A stretch of 32,201 nt of DNA from Gammaproteobacteria bacterium UBA3532 (GCA_002376965.1 DFOV01000313.1:1-32201), one strand, 5' to 3'; positions 21,263 through 29,824 are shown, numbered from the stretch's first letter. Translations and numbers: made by a program. Notes: generated by a model from the sequence alone, not told the origin.

Positions 21263-23551
21263 ATGAGTGCTGCTCGTCAAGCTGAAATACGTAATGCTCG
21301 ACTCAAACACTTCCAGGAAAAGATCGTAGAGATAAAAAACAAGCTGAATGAAGCTGATGCATTCTCTAGTGTTATAGAAGAATTAGAGAAAGATATTCTG
21401 GAGTTGATGCAAGCTGACAGGATGACCGTTTATCGGTGTTCTCGCAATGGTCGAACGATTACCTCGGTTTTTGCCTCTGGTAGTGATGGTACGGTTATTG
21501 CCGTTCCCCTAAGCACAACTTCGATATCTGGATACGTAGCTCTTAGCCAAGTTCCACTGAGGATCAATGCTGTTCACAATGCTGAGCTGCTAAAAGAAAT
21601 CCATCCGAAACTTCGTTACGATACATCGTTTGAAAAGAAAACAGGCTATCGTTGTGATTCGATGATTGCCGTTCCCATCCGTAAAGACAAAATTCTCTTG
21701 GGCGTTTTGCAGTTTATTAATCAGGTTGAAGGGAAGGGTTTCAGTCAGGCCGACTTGATCAGTGCAACTGAGCTCGCCTTGCTCATTGCGGATAAGTTTG
21801 GTGAAGAATTTCAGGCAACCAGTAACCCATACGAATATTTGGTAAAAAACGGCCGATTAACCCAAAAGCAATTAGATGACGCGCTTGAAAAATCACGCCG
21901 TAACAAGTCGCCAGTGACACGACTTCTCATTCATGATCATCAAATCGCGCCAGAAGAGATAGGTAAATCACTTGAGAAATATTATCAAGTGCCTTTTATG
22001 CAGTACGATCAGGATTTAGAGGTGCCAGCTGATCTACTTGAAGAGCTGAATGCCACGTATCTAAAACGCCAATGTTGGATTCCTATTAAAGGCGATAGGG
22101 AAGAGGCCGTTGTTCTTATCGACGATCCCAGCGATTACAACCGTATCATGGAGATGGAGCGCATTCTAAACGTTAAGAAGTTGGCGTTTATGGTTGGGTT
22201 GCGCGAGGATATCTTCAAGTTCATTAATAGCGTTTTCAATACCACTAGTGCAGGTGATGGCGAGGCCATGGGGCTTGATGCCTTGATGGATAGGCTGCAT
22301 GACGATATTGATTTGGTCGATGATGTCGATGACGACTCCGCCGATGCGGCGGCAGCCAATGATTCAACCATTGTAAACCTTGTGAACCAAATCATTGTGG
22401 AAGCATTCCGAGCTGGTACATCAGATATTCATATCGAACCATCAAAGGGTAAATCGCCTGCCATTGTTCGTATTCGCGTTGATGGGCTTTGTCGTCAACT
22501 GCTTACCATTCCATTCAACCGCATAAAAGAGGTGGTAACACGCATCAAGGTTATGTCACGCCTGGATATAGCAGAACGGCGTAAACCTCAAGATGGTAAA
22601 TGTAAGATTCGTATTAGTGGTAAAAATGTCGAATTGCGGGTAGCGACACTGCCCACGGTTAATGGCGAAGGGGCTGTGTTGAGGATACTGGCCGCAGGCG
22701 GAGCGATGCCAGTTGATAAGTTGAACCTTACCGATCACAATCGTTCTCGAATTGAAGAAGCGATTAGTCACCCGCATGGTTTATTTTTGGTGGTTGGACC
22801 TACTGGCTCGGGTAAAACTACAACACTTCATGCTATCCTTGGTCATCTTAATACGACAGATCGTAAAATCTGGACAGCAGAAGATCCTGTAGAAATAACG
22901 CAGCCTGGATTGCAACAGGTGCAGGTACAACCAAAAATTGGCTTTAACTTCGCGGCGGCCATGCGTGCGTTCTTACGTGCCGATCCAGACATCATCCTTA
23001 TTGGTGAGATGCGTGATAAAGAAACATCTCATATCGGGGTTGAAGCATCGCTAACCGGTCACTTGGTTTTATCCACGCTGCATACTAATTCTGCTCCAGA
23101 AACAATTACCCGCTTGCTTGATTTAGGGTTGGACCCGATGAGCTTTTCTGATGCGCTGTTAGGGATCCTCGCTCAGCGTCTGATGCGGACTTTATGTGGC
23201 GACTGCAAAGAAGAATACGAGCCATCGCAGCAGGAAAAAGAGTACCTAATGAATAATTATGGTGCGATAGAGTTTGCCAAATTGGGGATTAATCCGGCTA
23301 AGATGAATCTATACAAGGCGAAGGGATGTGCTCGTTGCGGCGATACTGGGTATCGCGGGCGAACGGGTATCCACGAATTCTTACAAAGTACGCCGGAAAT
23401 GCAGCGGATGATTTATAGAAATGCAGACCTCGAAGACATGCGCAAGCAGGCGATAAAAGATGGTATGCGTACTTTGTTTCAGGATGGTATCGGTAAGGTA
23501 CTGCGCGGACAAAGTGACATGGAGCAGCTACGTAAAGTTGTATCTGCTTAG
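21263..23551 (+). CDS. GAF-domain fused GspE/PilB-type secretion ATPase
   Basis: 762 residues. RBS AGAGGAAC before ATG is good. N-terminal GAF domain (about 20-180: ILELMQADRMTVYRCSR, AVPLSTTSISGYVALSQ, CDSMIAVPIRKDKILLGVLQ), then a GspE-N/MshEN-like domain (about 186-330: YLVKNGRLTQKQLDDALEKS), an Asp-rich linker (about 345-370), and the type II/IV secretion ATPase core. Walker A GPTGSGKTTT has Lys518; an Asp box (IWTAEDPVEITQPGLQQ), Walker B (DIILIGEMRD), the His box (TGHLVLSTLHTNSAPE), and the zinc-type cysteines CGDC and CARCGDTG are all present, so ATPase activity is expected. Such ATPases power type IV pilus or type II secretion assembly, yet no pilin, PilC/GspF or secretin gene is in this window. 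The GAF fusion is unusual and suggests direct small-molecule or light/redox control. The RLG motifs that bind c-di-GMP in MshE-type proteins are not clearly kept. Confidence 0.92.
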   Translation: MSAARQAEIRNARLKHFQEKIVEIKNKLNEADAFSSVIEELEKDILELMQADRMTVYRCSRNGRTITSVFASGSDGTVIAVPLSTTSISGYVALSQVPLRINAVHNAELLKEIHPKLRYDTSFEKKTGYRCDSMIAVPIRKDKILLGVLQFINQVEGKGFSQADLISATELALLIADKFGEEFQATSNPYEYLVKNGRLTQKQLDDALEKSRRNKSPVTRLLIHDHQIAPEEIGKSLEKYYQVPFMQYDQDLEVPADLLEELNATYLKRQCWIPIKGDREEAVVLIDDPSDYNRIMEMERILNVKKLAFMVGLREDIFKFINSVFNTTSAGDGEAMGLDALMDRLHDDIDLVDDVDDDSADAAAANDSTIVNLVNQIIVEAFRAGTSDIHIEPSKGKSPAIVRIRVDGLCRQLLTIPFNRIKEVVTRIKVMSRLDIAERRKPQDGKCKIRISGKNVELRVATLPTVNGEGAVLRILAAGGAMPVDKLNLTDHNRSRIEEAISHPHGLFLVVGPTGSGKTTTLHAILGHLNTTDRKIWTAEDPVEITQPGLQQVQVQPKIGFNFAAAMRAFLRADPDIILIGEMRDKETSHIGVEASLTGHLVLSTLHTNSAPETITRLLDLGLDPMSFSDALLGILAQRLMRTLCGDCKEEYEPSQQEKEYLMNNYGAIEFAKLGINPAKMNLYKAKGCARCGDTGYRGRTGIHEFLQSTPEMQRMIYRNADLEDMRKQAIKDGMRTLFQDGIGKVLRGQSDMEQLRKVVSA

Positions 23552-23563
23552 TCGGCGGTTCCT

Positions 23564-23594
23564 AGCCAGGGGCGCGTCAATTGGCACCCTGGCT
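23564..23594. terminator. Weak hairpin between convergent ATPase and kinase genes
   Basis: AGCCAGGG (23564-23571) and CCCTGGCT (23587-23594) form a perfect 8-bp stem with a 15-base loop in the 57-bp gap between the two convergent stops. No T-run follows, so this is only a candidate. Confidence 0.4.
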
Positions 23595-23608
23595 GGCATG
23601 ATCAGTTG

Positions 23609-25243
23609 CTATGGCTTCAGTGGAAGTCCAATAGAAAAGCAGCATCCCTCACCACGATGACTAACCACGTTCATTAAGCCGCTGTGGTGAGTAGTTACAA
23701 TAAAGTAGGAAACGGATAAACCAAGGCCTGTGCCTCTACCAACTTCCTTTGTTGTAAAAAACGGCTCAAAGACCCGCTTTCTGGTGGCTTCGTCCATACC
23801 GGGACCATTATCCTCTATCTCGACTAACACCATATCATCACGAAACTGTGTTCGAATAGTAATCATTGGCGTTGAAATCGGTGGCGTATGATCCAGCAAT
23901 GCCTGCGTCGCATTTTTTAACAGGTTAATCATCACCTGCTGAATCTCAACAGGAGAGCAGGGTACTAAAGGGAGGTTATCACCGTACTCCCTGGCCAGCT
24001 TTATGCGGCTGAAGTCGTAGTGACGTTTAAGATCGTAATCATGACCGACCAGCTCGATAGTGTTGTCCAATAATTCGTTGAGGTTGGTAGGCACATGATG
24101 AGTGACTTTGCCGCGACTAAAATTCAGCATGTTTGAAACAATATGCGATGCTCGATCACCTGCTTCACGAATGCTGTTTAAAAACTGGGTAATTTGGCGT
24201 CTATCGATGTAGGCTTGCATGGTATGGAGATCAAGCCCTACTTCCTGAGCGACTTCTTCATTCTTGGCTAAAGTAGGGGTGGTGCGTCGGATAATATTTT
24301 GAATGCCCTGTAATATTGCGCCTAGAGGGTTGTTGAGCTCATGGGCCATGCCTGCTGCGAGTCCACCCAATGACTTCATTTTTTCATTCTGCAGCACCAT
24401 CTCTTGCAGTTGAACTTCGTTGGTGACGTCATCCAGTCTGACTACTGCGCCGCCGCCTGCATTCCGATGCAGAGGGTAAATGAGCAGGTCATAAAGTTTT
24501 TTGTCGCCATCATTATCAAATAAGATCCTGGTTGCCCGTTGTGGTTGACGGGAATGATTGGCGACTTTAACCAGGTTTGCGTGTTTATTTAACTGGGGCA
24601 GAACATCACCCAGAAATTTGTGTAGAGCTTCTCTGATAGGAACACCACTTAGCTTTTCGGCAGCCGCGTTCCAGTGATTAACGATGCCTTCGCTATCAGT
24701 GGTAATAACGATCGATGGCATATATTCCAGTATCATTAAATCGCGATAGGCTCTTAGTGCTGCATACATGACTGTTCGAAGTTTAGTGCCAGTCAGCTCA
24801 GTCTTGTCCTTGTAATCGTTGATATCGTGCTTGGCTATGACTTCTTCTTCAGGTGCATGACCTGGCTGGCCAGTACGCAGGACAATGCGAATAAAAGGGT
24901 TACCTAGTTCGTTGCGAATTTGTGGTACAAGGTCGAGTCCGGCGCTGTCGGTTTCCATGACAACATCGAGCAGGCAAACCGCAAAATCGTGATGCTCGGT
25001 CAGCAATTGTTTTGCTTCGGTTGCTGAATAAGCATGATAAAAAGCCAAGTGTTGTTTATCAAAAACGAAGTCTTTCAGTACCAGTGTGGTTACTTGGTGA
25101 ACTTCCTCGTCATCATCAACAATCAAAACTTTCCATTGATTTCTGGGCTGGGCCGAACCGTTATCTTCAGTGTCATCATCGTCGATAAACAAAGGAAGAT
25201 CGTCATCGTTGTCGGCAAAAATGGATTCCGATTCGTCAATCAT
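23609..25243 (-). CDS. Receiver-PAS-histidine kinase (REC at N-terminus)
   Basis: 544 residues, cytoplasmic, no membrane segment. An acidic leader (1-30) precedes a receiver (about 37-165): VLIVDDDEEV, phosphoacceptor Asp93 in VCLLDVVMETDSAGLDL. Its last part (VLRTGQPGHAPEEEV, INDYKDKTELTGTKLRT, AALRAYRDL) is the same as in regulators that carry a DUF3369 domain. A PAS-like domain follows (about 172-280: MPSIVITTDSEGIVNHWNAA), then HisKA with H-box GLAAGMAHELNNPLGAI (His301) and HATPase with N-box QQVMINLLKNATQAL, G1 EIEDNGPGMD, F-box VFEPFFTTK and G2 GRGTGLGLSVSY. All catalytic boxes are intact. The receiver input means it can be controlled by another kinase; no output regulator is adjacent. 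The upstream cNMP-fold gene is 118 bases away on the same strand, perhaps co-transcribed. Confidence 0.9.
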   Translation of the reverse strand: MIDESESIFADNDDDLPLFIDDDDTEDNGSAQPRNQWKVLIVDDDEEVHQVTTLVLKDFVFDKQHLAFYHAYSATEAKQLLTEHHDFAVCLLDVVMETDSAGLDLVPQIRNELGNPFIRIVLRTGQPGHAPEEEVIAKHDINDYKDKTELTGTKLRTVMYAALRAYRDLMILEYMPSIVITTDSEGIVNHWNAAAEKLSGVPIREALHKFLGDVLPQLNKHANLVKVANHSRQPQRATRILFDNDGDKKLYDLLIYPLHRNAGGGAVVRLDDVTNEVQLQEMVLQNEKMKSLGGLAAGMAHELNNPLGAILQGIQNIIRRTTPTLAKNEEVAQEVGLDLHTMQAYIDRRQITQFLNSIREAGDRASHIVSNMLNFSRGKVTHHVPTNLNELLDNTIELVGHDYDLKRHYDFSRIKLAREYGDNLPLVPCSPVEIQQVMINLLKNATQALLDHTPPISTPMITIRTQFRDDMVLVEIEDNGPGMDEATRKRVFEPFFTTKEVGRGTGLGLSVSYFIVTTHHSGLMNVVSHRGEGCCFSIGLPLKP

Positions 25244-25361
25244 ATTTTTATAGTTAGTCTAATCATCGCTCTCTCTGAATCCCAGCTTAGCTTATTGTAT
25301 GGCGTTACGCTAGTATTCGTGGAGCATAAATTTATTCCCTATCCGTTGATAAGTTAGTGGA

Positions 25362-26123
25362 TCAGTGGGTGAAATCGCTAACTAGGGATTTTATGTCTTT
25401 TCCTTCTTCTCTCGCGTCTAATATCTGGTCTACTGCATGTATGGCTGCTTTTTGTAACTCGGCACGACTAGGGCTATCTGGAGATACTGATTCGATGACT
25501 TTATTCCACGCCACCAGTATGTCAGCACCCTTAACCGCCTGATTATAAAGCGATTGTAAAGTTTCACGGTTGACTAGAGCTTTTTCCATTAAATCGAAGC
25601 GAGGGAGCTTTTTCTGGTTGGCAAGATCAGGAAAGTCTATTTTTAGGTTGACTAAGTGTTTTGCCAGAACGCGAAGAACCATTCGGTAGTAATGTAACTT
25701 TGTTTCGAGGTTAATTAAGCGAAAATCCATCAACTCGCCGAAGGGGGAATAATCCATCCCCAATAAAACGGTGTGTTGACAAACGGGGTCTGCAACAACC
25801 GTCGCGCTTCTGACACAGCCTTTTAACACCGCAATGGCACCAAACATTTCACCTGGCGCTATGTGGCTTAGGATGGGGGAGTTTTCTGTATCCGTGTCGC
25901 CATAAACCTGTAGTTGGCCACGCAGACTAAAATAAACCCAGGAATCGTAGTCTTCTTTACGGGTAACCTCTTCTCCGGCTTCAGCTTCAAACAGACGGCA
26001 GTAGCGCAATAAAGTCCTCAACTGTTCCGGTTGAGAGCGACCCAGGTTGGCAAAAAATGGAACGGAGTCCAAAATCGGAGTAACTAAACTACTGGGTATA
26101 TCACTGAGTATTGTTGCTTGCAT
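25362..26123 (-). CDS. Cyclic-nucleotide-binding-fold protein, degenerate phosphate cassette
   Basis: 253 residues, no DNA-binding domain. Residues ~20-135 form a CRP-type cyclic nucleotide-binding beta-roll (ILDSVPFFANLGRSQPEQL, then VYFSLRGQLQVYGD, IAPGEMFGAIAVL and RSATVVADP). In the phosphate-binding cassette the usual FGE(L/I)A is FGAIA: the ribose-contacting Glu is Ala96, while the phosphate-binding Arg105 in RSA is kept. So cAMP or cGMP binding may be altered or lost. The C-terminal ~115 residues are helical (LINLETKLHYYRMVLRVLAKHL, then AVKGADILVAWNKVIESV) and contain no helix-turn-helix that I can see, so it is not a CRP-like activator but may be a signalling adaptor. It lies upstream of the REC-PAS kinase on the same strand. 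A sigma-70-like promoter is at 26153-26181. Confidence 0.85.
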   Translation of the reverse strand: MQATILSDIPSSLVTPILDSVPFFANLGRSQPEQLRTLLRYCRLFEAEAGEEVTRKEDYDSWVYFSLRGQLQVYGDTDTENSPILSHIAPGEMFGAIAVLKGCVRSATVVADPVCQHTVLLGMDYSPFGELMDFRLINLETKLHYYRMVLRVLAKHLVNLKIDFPDLANQKKLPRFDLMEKALVNRETLQSLYNQAVKGADILVAWNKVIESVSPDSPSRAELQKAAIHAVDQILDAREEGKDIKSLVSDFTH

Positions 26124-26152
26124 AAGTTATTCGTTTGAGTTCTGTTAGTTCT

Positions 26153-26181
26153 AATGTAGCTTTTTCTGTGCTATTGGGCAA
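26153..26181 (-). promoter_or_regulatory. Candidate sigma-70 promoter for the cNMP-fold gene
   Basis: On the minus strand, TTGCCC (26181-26176) is separated by exactly 17 bases from TACATT (26158-26153), 4 of 6 matches each to the -35 and -10 consensus. A start site about 23 bases before the ATG at 26123 would follow. The ideal spacing is suggestive; hexamer matches are moderate. Confidence 0.38.
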
Positions 26182-26239
26182 TCCTTAGGCTGTATCTGGA
26201 TACCCACAACGTGAACCTTTGCACTTTTATGGAGTTTTT

Positions 26240-27217
26240 ATGGCTATTTTAAAAGCAGTATCTACCCTGTTGATGATGCTTTTTAGCTGCGCTGCTTTGG
26301 CTAAATGGCATGTGCAAGAAGCGAAGGCTATGGGTACGTTGATCCGTATGGAAGTATGGTCAGATGCCGAGATGAGAAAAGTAGACAGTATATTTGACCA
26401 GGCTTTGGCCGAGATTGAGCGCTTAGAGTCGATGCTGAGCACCTATCGAGATAGCTCTGATATCAGCGTAGTTAATCAGAATGCCGGGCTCAAAGCAGTA
26501 AAAGTTAACGATGAATTTCACTACTTACTAGAGCGTTCCATTGCTTTTGGCGATATGTCGCAGGGGGCATTTGACATTACTTATGCTAGCGTCGGCCATC
26601 AGTACTCTTTTCGCGATGGCTATAAGCCCAGCGATACATTTATAAGCAGCCACCTATCTTTGGTGGATTATCGGCTCATCAAACTAAAACCGACAGGTGA
26701 GGTATATTTGCCACAAAAGGGAATGAAAGTTGATTTAGGTGGTATAGCTAAGGGTTATGCAGTCGATCAGGTCACGAAGCTATGGCAAGCCAGGGGCGTT
26801 TCTCATGCAGCGATTACCGCTGGTGGTGATACGCGGTTTATTGGGGACAAACGAGGAAGTCTTTGGAATGTAGGTATTCGTCATCCCCGAAATCCAAACA
26901 AAACCTTAATGACACTGCCAGTGTCTGACTTGGCGATTTCTACATCCGGTGATTACGAACGTTTTTTCGATGATGATAGTGGGCGAGTGCATCATATACT
27001 TCAGCCAAGTACAGGAAAGCCGGCGACTGGTTTGAGTAGTGTCAGCATCATTGCTCCTGAGTCAATGACTGCTGATGCGTTAGCAACCAGTGTTTTTGTG
27101 CTGGGCACAAAACAGGGCCTGGCATTAATTAACAGCCTCAATGATGTGTCTGCGATTATTGTAGACCATCAACAAATGATACACTTGTCTAAGGATTTGG
27201 TTGAGCTAAATCAATAA
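26240..27217 (+). CDS. apbE: FAD:protein FMN transferase (ApbE family)
   Basis: Attaches FMN covalently to Ser/Thr of target flavoproteins (such as NqrB/NqrC or RnfG) at the outer face of the inner membrane. Start taken at ATG 26240 with GGAG six bases upstream; the TTG at 26219 only adds seven residues. 325 residues. N-terminal signal segment MAILKAVSTLLMMLFSCAALA; the LFSC sequence is near a lipobox, so it may be lipid-anchored as ApbE often is, or cleaved at ALA-K. Family motifs: AMGTLIRMEVW, MLSTYRDSSDIS, VDLGGIAKGYAVDQ, TAGGDTRFIG, ISTSGDYERF, HHILQPSTGKPA, and the metal-site region ESMTADALATSVFVLG. Downstream genes are not obvious flavoprotein targets, so its target is unknown. Confidence 0.92.
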   Translation: MAILKAVSTLLMMLFSCAALAKWHVQEAKAMGTLIRMEVWSDAEMRKVDSIFDQALAEIERLESMLSTYRDSSDISVVNQNAGLKAVKVNDEFHYLLERSIAFGDMSQGAFDITYASVGHQYSFRDGYKPSDTFISSHLSLVDYRLIKLKPTGEVYLPQKGMKVDLGGIAKGYAVDQVTKLWQARGVSHAAITAGGDTRFIGDKRGSLWNVGIRHPRNPNKTLMTLPVSDLAISTSGDYERFFDDDSGRVHHILQPSTGKPATGLSSVSIIAPESMTADALATSVFVLGTKQGLALINSLNDVSAIIVDHQQMIHLSKDLVELNQ

Positions 27218-27574
27218 GTTAATTATCAGTTTGCGCATGCTAATAGCAATGGGTATGCGTCTGTCTAAGGGGTACGTTAGATATCCCCCAAGATTACCCA
27301 AGGGTTGCACTTTTATTAATTAGCGTCGGAGTTTATGATTATGATTATGATTAGTAAAATTAATTAACTTTTAGTTTTGCTCGATCAGAGAGTCATTGTT
27401 TGCGTTACTCTTTAATCGTATAACTTTAAAGAAAAGCTTGTTGCTAGTGTGTTTTACCCGAAAGTAGGCTTTTACACGTTTGGCTTTTGCGAAGCCATAT
27501 GAAGTACAGGGAAAAGTGAAATCGTTTTGGGACATAAAACAAAGAGCTGCTTTCACCAATATTTAGTGTGGTGA
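27218..27574. other. 357-bp AT-rich gap without a convincing gene
   Basis: Between apbE and the small lipoprotein gene. It holds a triple ATGATT repeat (27335-27352), a GGGG/CCCC-flanked short segment near 27269-27290, and a CCCAAG pair in tandem, but no strong terminator, RNA or promoter signal. A minus-strand 62-codon frame (27371-27559) has no ribosome site or recognisable product and I do not call it. Confidence 0.5.
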
Positions 27575-27898
27575 ATGATGAATATTTTGCGCGTATGTAA
27601 AGCTTTGGTTGCAGTTGCTGTTTCAGCGACTGTCATTTCATGTGGCTCATCGGAGCCAACGGCTATAGGCTCTTGGGGAGTGCTCGGACACTCTGATGGG
27701 CAGGCTGTCGAAAAACTGCGTATTGAAGAAAGTGGTCAGGCTAAATTTCTTGAATATGAATGTCAGTGGCAGGAGAAGAAAGCCCAGGTTCTTGATTTTG
27801 ATTGTGTTATCGGTAGTGATCATGCCGAGTTTAAGGTCGAGCTATTATCTGAAAACAATATCCGCTTGGATGCAGAAGTCTATCATCGATTGAATTAA
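27575..27898 (+). CDS. Small lipoprotein of unknown function, 107 aa
   Basis: Signal peptide MMNILRVCKALVAVAVSATVISC: lipobox VISC with mature start at Cys23, so it is predicted to be lipidated; Gly at +2 points to the outer membrane or at least not inner-membrane retention by Asp. The mature part (~85 residues) is acidic, beta-rich and has two further Cys (EYECQWQEKKAQ, DFDCVIGSDH) that could pair. It reads like a small lipoprotein of the Lipocalin-5-like size class, but I do not recognise a family. ATG 27575 or 27578 are both possible (two adjacent Mets). A hairpin follows at 27908-27928, and moeA converges from the other side. Confidence 0.6.
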   Translation: MMNILRVCKALVAVAVSATVISCGSSEPTAIGSWGVLGHSDGQAVEKLRIEESGQAKFLEYECQWQEKKAQVLDFDCVIGSDHAEFKVELLSENNIRLDAEVYHRLN

Positions 27899-27907
27899 GC
27901 TTGGTTA

Positions 27908-27928
27908 GCCCCCTTTTAAACAGGGGGC
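27908..27928. terminator. Short GC hairpin between small lipoprotein and moeA
   Basis: GCCCCC (27908-27913) and GGGGGC (27923-27928) form a six-bp GC stem with a nine-base loop TTTTAAACA, in the 46-bp gap between convergent stops. T-run on the + side is poor, so it is a moderate candidate. Confidence 0.5.
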
Positions 27929-27944
27929 CCGCTATCGTTTGATA

Positions 27945-29174
27945 CTATTCAACGAAGCCTTCGAATGGTTGTATGACTATTGGGCCACCGTTTGTGATTT
28001 CTGTAGTGTCTTTTTCCAAAATCGCGAAACAGTTCGCTTGGTGCATCGAAGACAGTTTGGCAGAGCTTTGCGATGGCAGTGGTGCCACGGTATATTCCCC
28101 GTCCCTAATTTCAAATTTTGCCCGCTGAAATTCCATACGTCCAGCCCGTTTCTTAAAAGGTGCGGTTGCTTTGGCTTGGATTGATTTAGGTGAAAACTCA
28201 CGTCCTTGCATTTTCATGAGAGCTGGCAGTGCTAACTGGTAGAAGGTCACCATTGCCGATACGGGGTTCCCTGGTAATCCAAAAAAGTAGGCATCTTCCA
28301 CCTCTCCAAAAGCAATAGGTTTGCCCGGCTTCATCGCCACTTTCCACATTTTCAGGTGGCCTAGTGACTCTACCAGGTCTTTGACATAGTCTGCATCGCC
28401 AACAGATACGCCCCCGCTGGTCATAATGACGTCCGAAATCGATGCGGCGTGAAGCAAGGTATCTTTGATGGCTTGTTTGTCGTCTTTAACCACCCCAAGA
28501 TCATGAAATTGAAAGCCATACGATGCGAGCATGGCGCGAATGGCAAAACGGTTGGAGTCATAAATCTGCCCCGGCTCTAATGGGCGTCCCATCTTTTGAA
28601 GTTCATCGCCGGTAGAAAAGAATGCGACACTGACAGGCTTGTAAACACGGACTCGCGGAATTCCTAACGAGGCAATGAGAGCGATTTGGGGCGCTCCTAA
28701 GCGACTGTGTTTTTCAATAACCCTTTGGCCCTGTACAAGCTCTGCACCAACGAGTCTGACGTTACTGTGTTGTGCTGGCAATTTGCTGAAGTGAACCAGA
28801 TCATCTTTGGTAGTTGTTTGCTCCTGCATGATCACCGTGTCGGTATTTGGCGGAAGAATGGCTCCAGTCATAATGCGGATACATTCGCCCGGGTTTATAT
28901 TTTCCAGGTGCGGATGCCCGGCGAGCGAGGTGCCTACACGCTTATATTGGTGGCTATCTGGTGCAGAGTCATACTGGAACGCATATCCGTCCATCGCTGA
29001 GGTAGGGTAGGCTGGTTGGGTAATGGGGGAGTCAATTTGCTCAGCTAAAATTCGCCCATAGGCATTTTCCAGTGATATGCGTTCGGTTCGTAGTACTGGA
29101 GTAATGTCACTCAATAATTGTGCTTTAGCATCCTCAAAATTAAGCATAGTGCCGTGGGAACAACAATCTGTCAT
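27945..29174 (-). CDS. moeA: Molybdopterin molybdenumtransferase
   Basis: MoeA inserts molybdenum into adenylated molybdopterin in the cytoplasm, the last general step of molybdenum cofactor synthesis. 409 residues, the normal length. The start MTDCCSHG matches the common N-terminus of Pseudomonas-type MoeA and has AGGA nine bases upstream. Motifs: AYPTSAMDGYAF, GECIRIMTGAILP, FSTGDEL, VIMTSGGVSVGDADYVKD, and KVAMKPGKPIAFG with FFGLPGNPVSAMVTFYQL, which are the family's nucleotide and molybdate-site segments. mobA lies 26 bases upstream on the same strand, so the two are an operon for molybdenum cofactor maturation. Confidence 0.96.
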   Translation of the reverse strand: MTDCCSHGTMLNFEDAKAQLLSDITPVLRTERISLENAYGRILAEQIDSPITQPAYPTSAMDGYAFQYDSAPDSHQYKRVGTSLAGHPHLENINPGECIRIMTGAILPPNTDTVIMQEQTTTKDDLVHFSKLPAQHSNVRLVGAELVQGQRVIEKHSRLGAPQIALIASLGIPRVRVYKPVSVAFFSTGDELQKMGRPLEPGQIYDSNRFAIRAMLASYGFQFHDLGVVKDDKQAIKDTLLHAASISDVIMTSGGVSVGDADYVKDLVESLGHLKMWKVAMKPGKPIAFGEVEDAYFFGLPGNPVSAMVTFYQLALPALMKMQGREFSPKSIQAKATAPFKKRAGRMEFQRAKFEIRDGEYTVAPLPSQSSAKLSSMHQANCFAILEKDTTEITNGGPIVIQPFEGFVE

Positions 29175-29200
29175 TGGCGTGGTCCTGTGGTTTAATCTTA

Positions 29201-29824
29201 CTATTTCGTAGTATAAGTTGGTTTGTTAATTTGTTGATATGCCTGAAGTTGTTCAGTCGTATTTAAATTGAAAAGTGAGCCGGTAAAACGAATGGTTGCG
29301 GTGTTTAGACTAGCGTACCAATGCTTCACAGCGCGCTGGCCTAGATCCAATCGCTCGCTAAGTGACGGAAGTGTCGTTGTACTAATCATTGATGTTAGAT
29401 ATTGAGGCCCATTGTCATCACACAGGTATCCAATGTCGACGTGTGTAATGGATAGTAATTGCTCTATGGTTGCTGGCGGTGGGGGAAGGCTATCAACACT
29501 AAAAACAAGCACAAAGGGTGTTTTTGCGGCAATTAGTCCTGCCTCAATTCCAGCTAAAGGGCCTTGATAGTCAGGCCTTAAATCAGGTACAACCTCAACT
29601 TCATAATGGCAGTAGGTTTTGATGTTGCGATTGGCATTTATAATAATTTGTGAGCAATATGGTTGCATGGCTTCTAAGGCGTGTTCAACCAGTCGTTTTT
29701 CCTGGCAGCGAACCAGGCCTTTGTCTTGACCGCCCATGCGCGAGCCTTTACCACCACACAAAATCAAGCCGGTTATGTTTTCTTTAGCTTCCGCCGAAGG
29801 TTTATTCGGAGTGCTTGTCGTCAT
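29201..29824 (-). CDS. mobA: Molybdenum cofactor guanylyltransferase
   Basis: MobA attaches GMP to molybdopterin to make the guanine dinucleotide cofactor used by DMSO-reductase-type enzymes. 207 residues. The nucleotidyltransferase signature ILCGGKGSRMGGQDKGLV is intact near residues 20-40; DYQGPLAGIEAGL and the metal-site region LVFSVDSLPPPP follow. In typical MobA the last segment reads PCDTPLLP; here it is SVDSLPPP, which keeps the Asp. The C-terminus (IRFTGSLFNLNTTEQL) is also typical. No good ribosome site is visible upstream of ATG 29824. moeA follows 26 bases downstream. The gene is divergent from the YoaA helicase gene. Confidence 0.93.
   Translation of the reverse strand: MTTSTPNKPSAEAKENITGLILCGGKGSRMGGQDKGLVRCQEKRLVEHALEAMQPYCSQIIINANRNIKTYCHYEVEVVPDLRPDYQGPLAGIEAGLIAAKTPFVLVFSVDSLPPPPATIEQLLSITHVDIGYLCDDNGPQYLTSMISTTTLPSLSERLDLGQRAVKHWYASLNTATIRFTGSLFNLNTTEQLQAYQQINKPTYTTK

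Noticed and set aside
21818..22250. c-di-GMP-binding MshEN motif in the GAF-ATPase
   Set aside because: The region is GspE-N-like but the tandem RLG-type motifs needed for c-di-GMP binding are not clearly present.
27371..27559. Minus-strand 62-codon frame in the apbE-lipoprotein gap
   Set aside because: No ribosome site, no recognisable product, and composition like the surrounding AT-rich gap.
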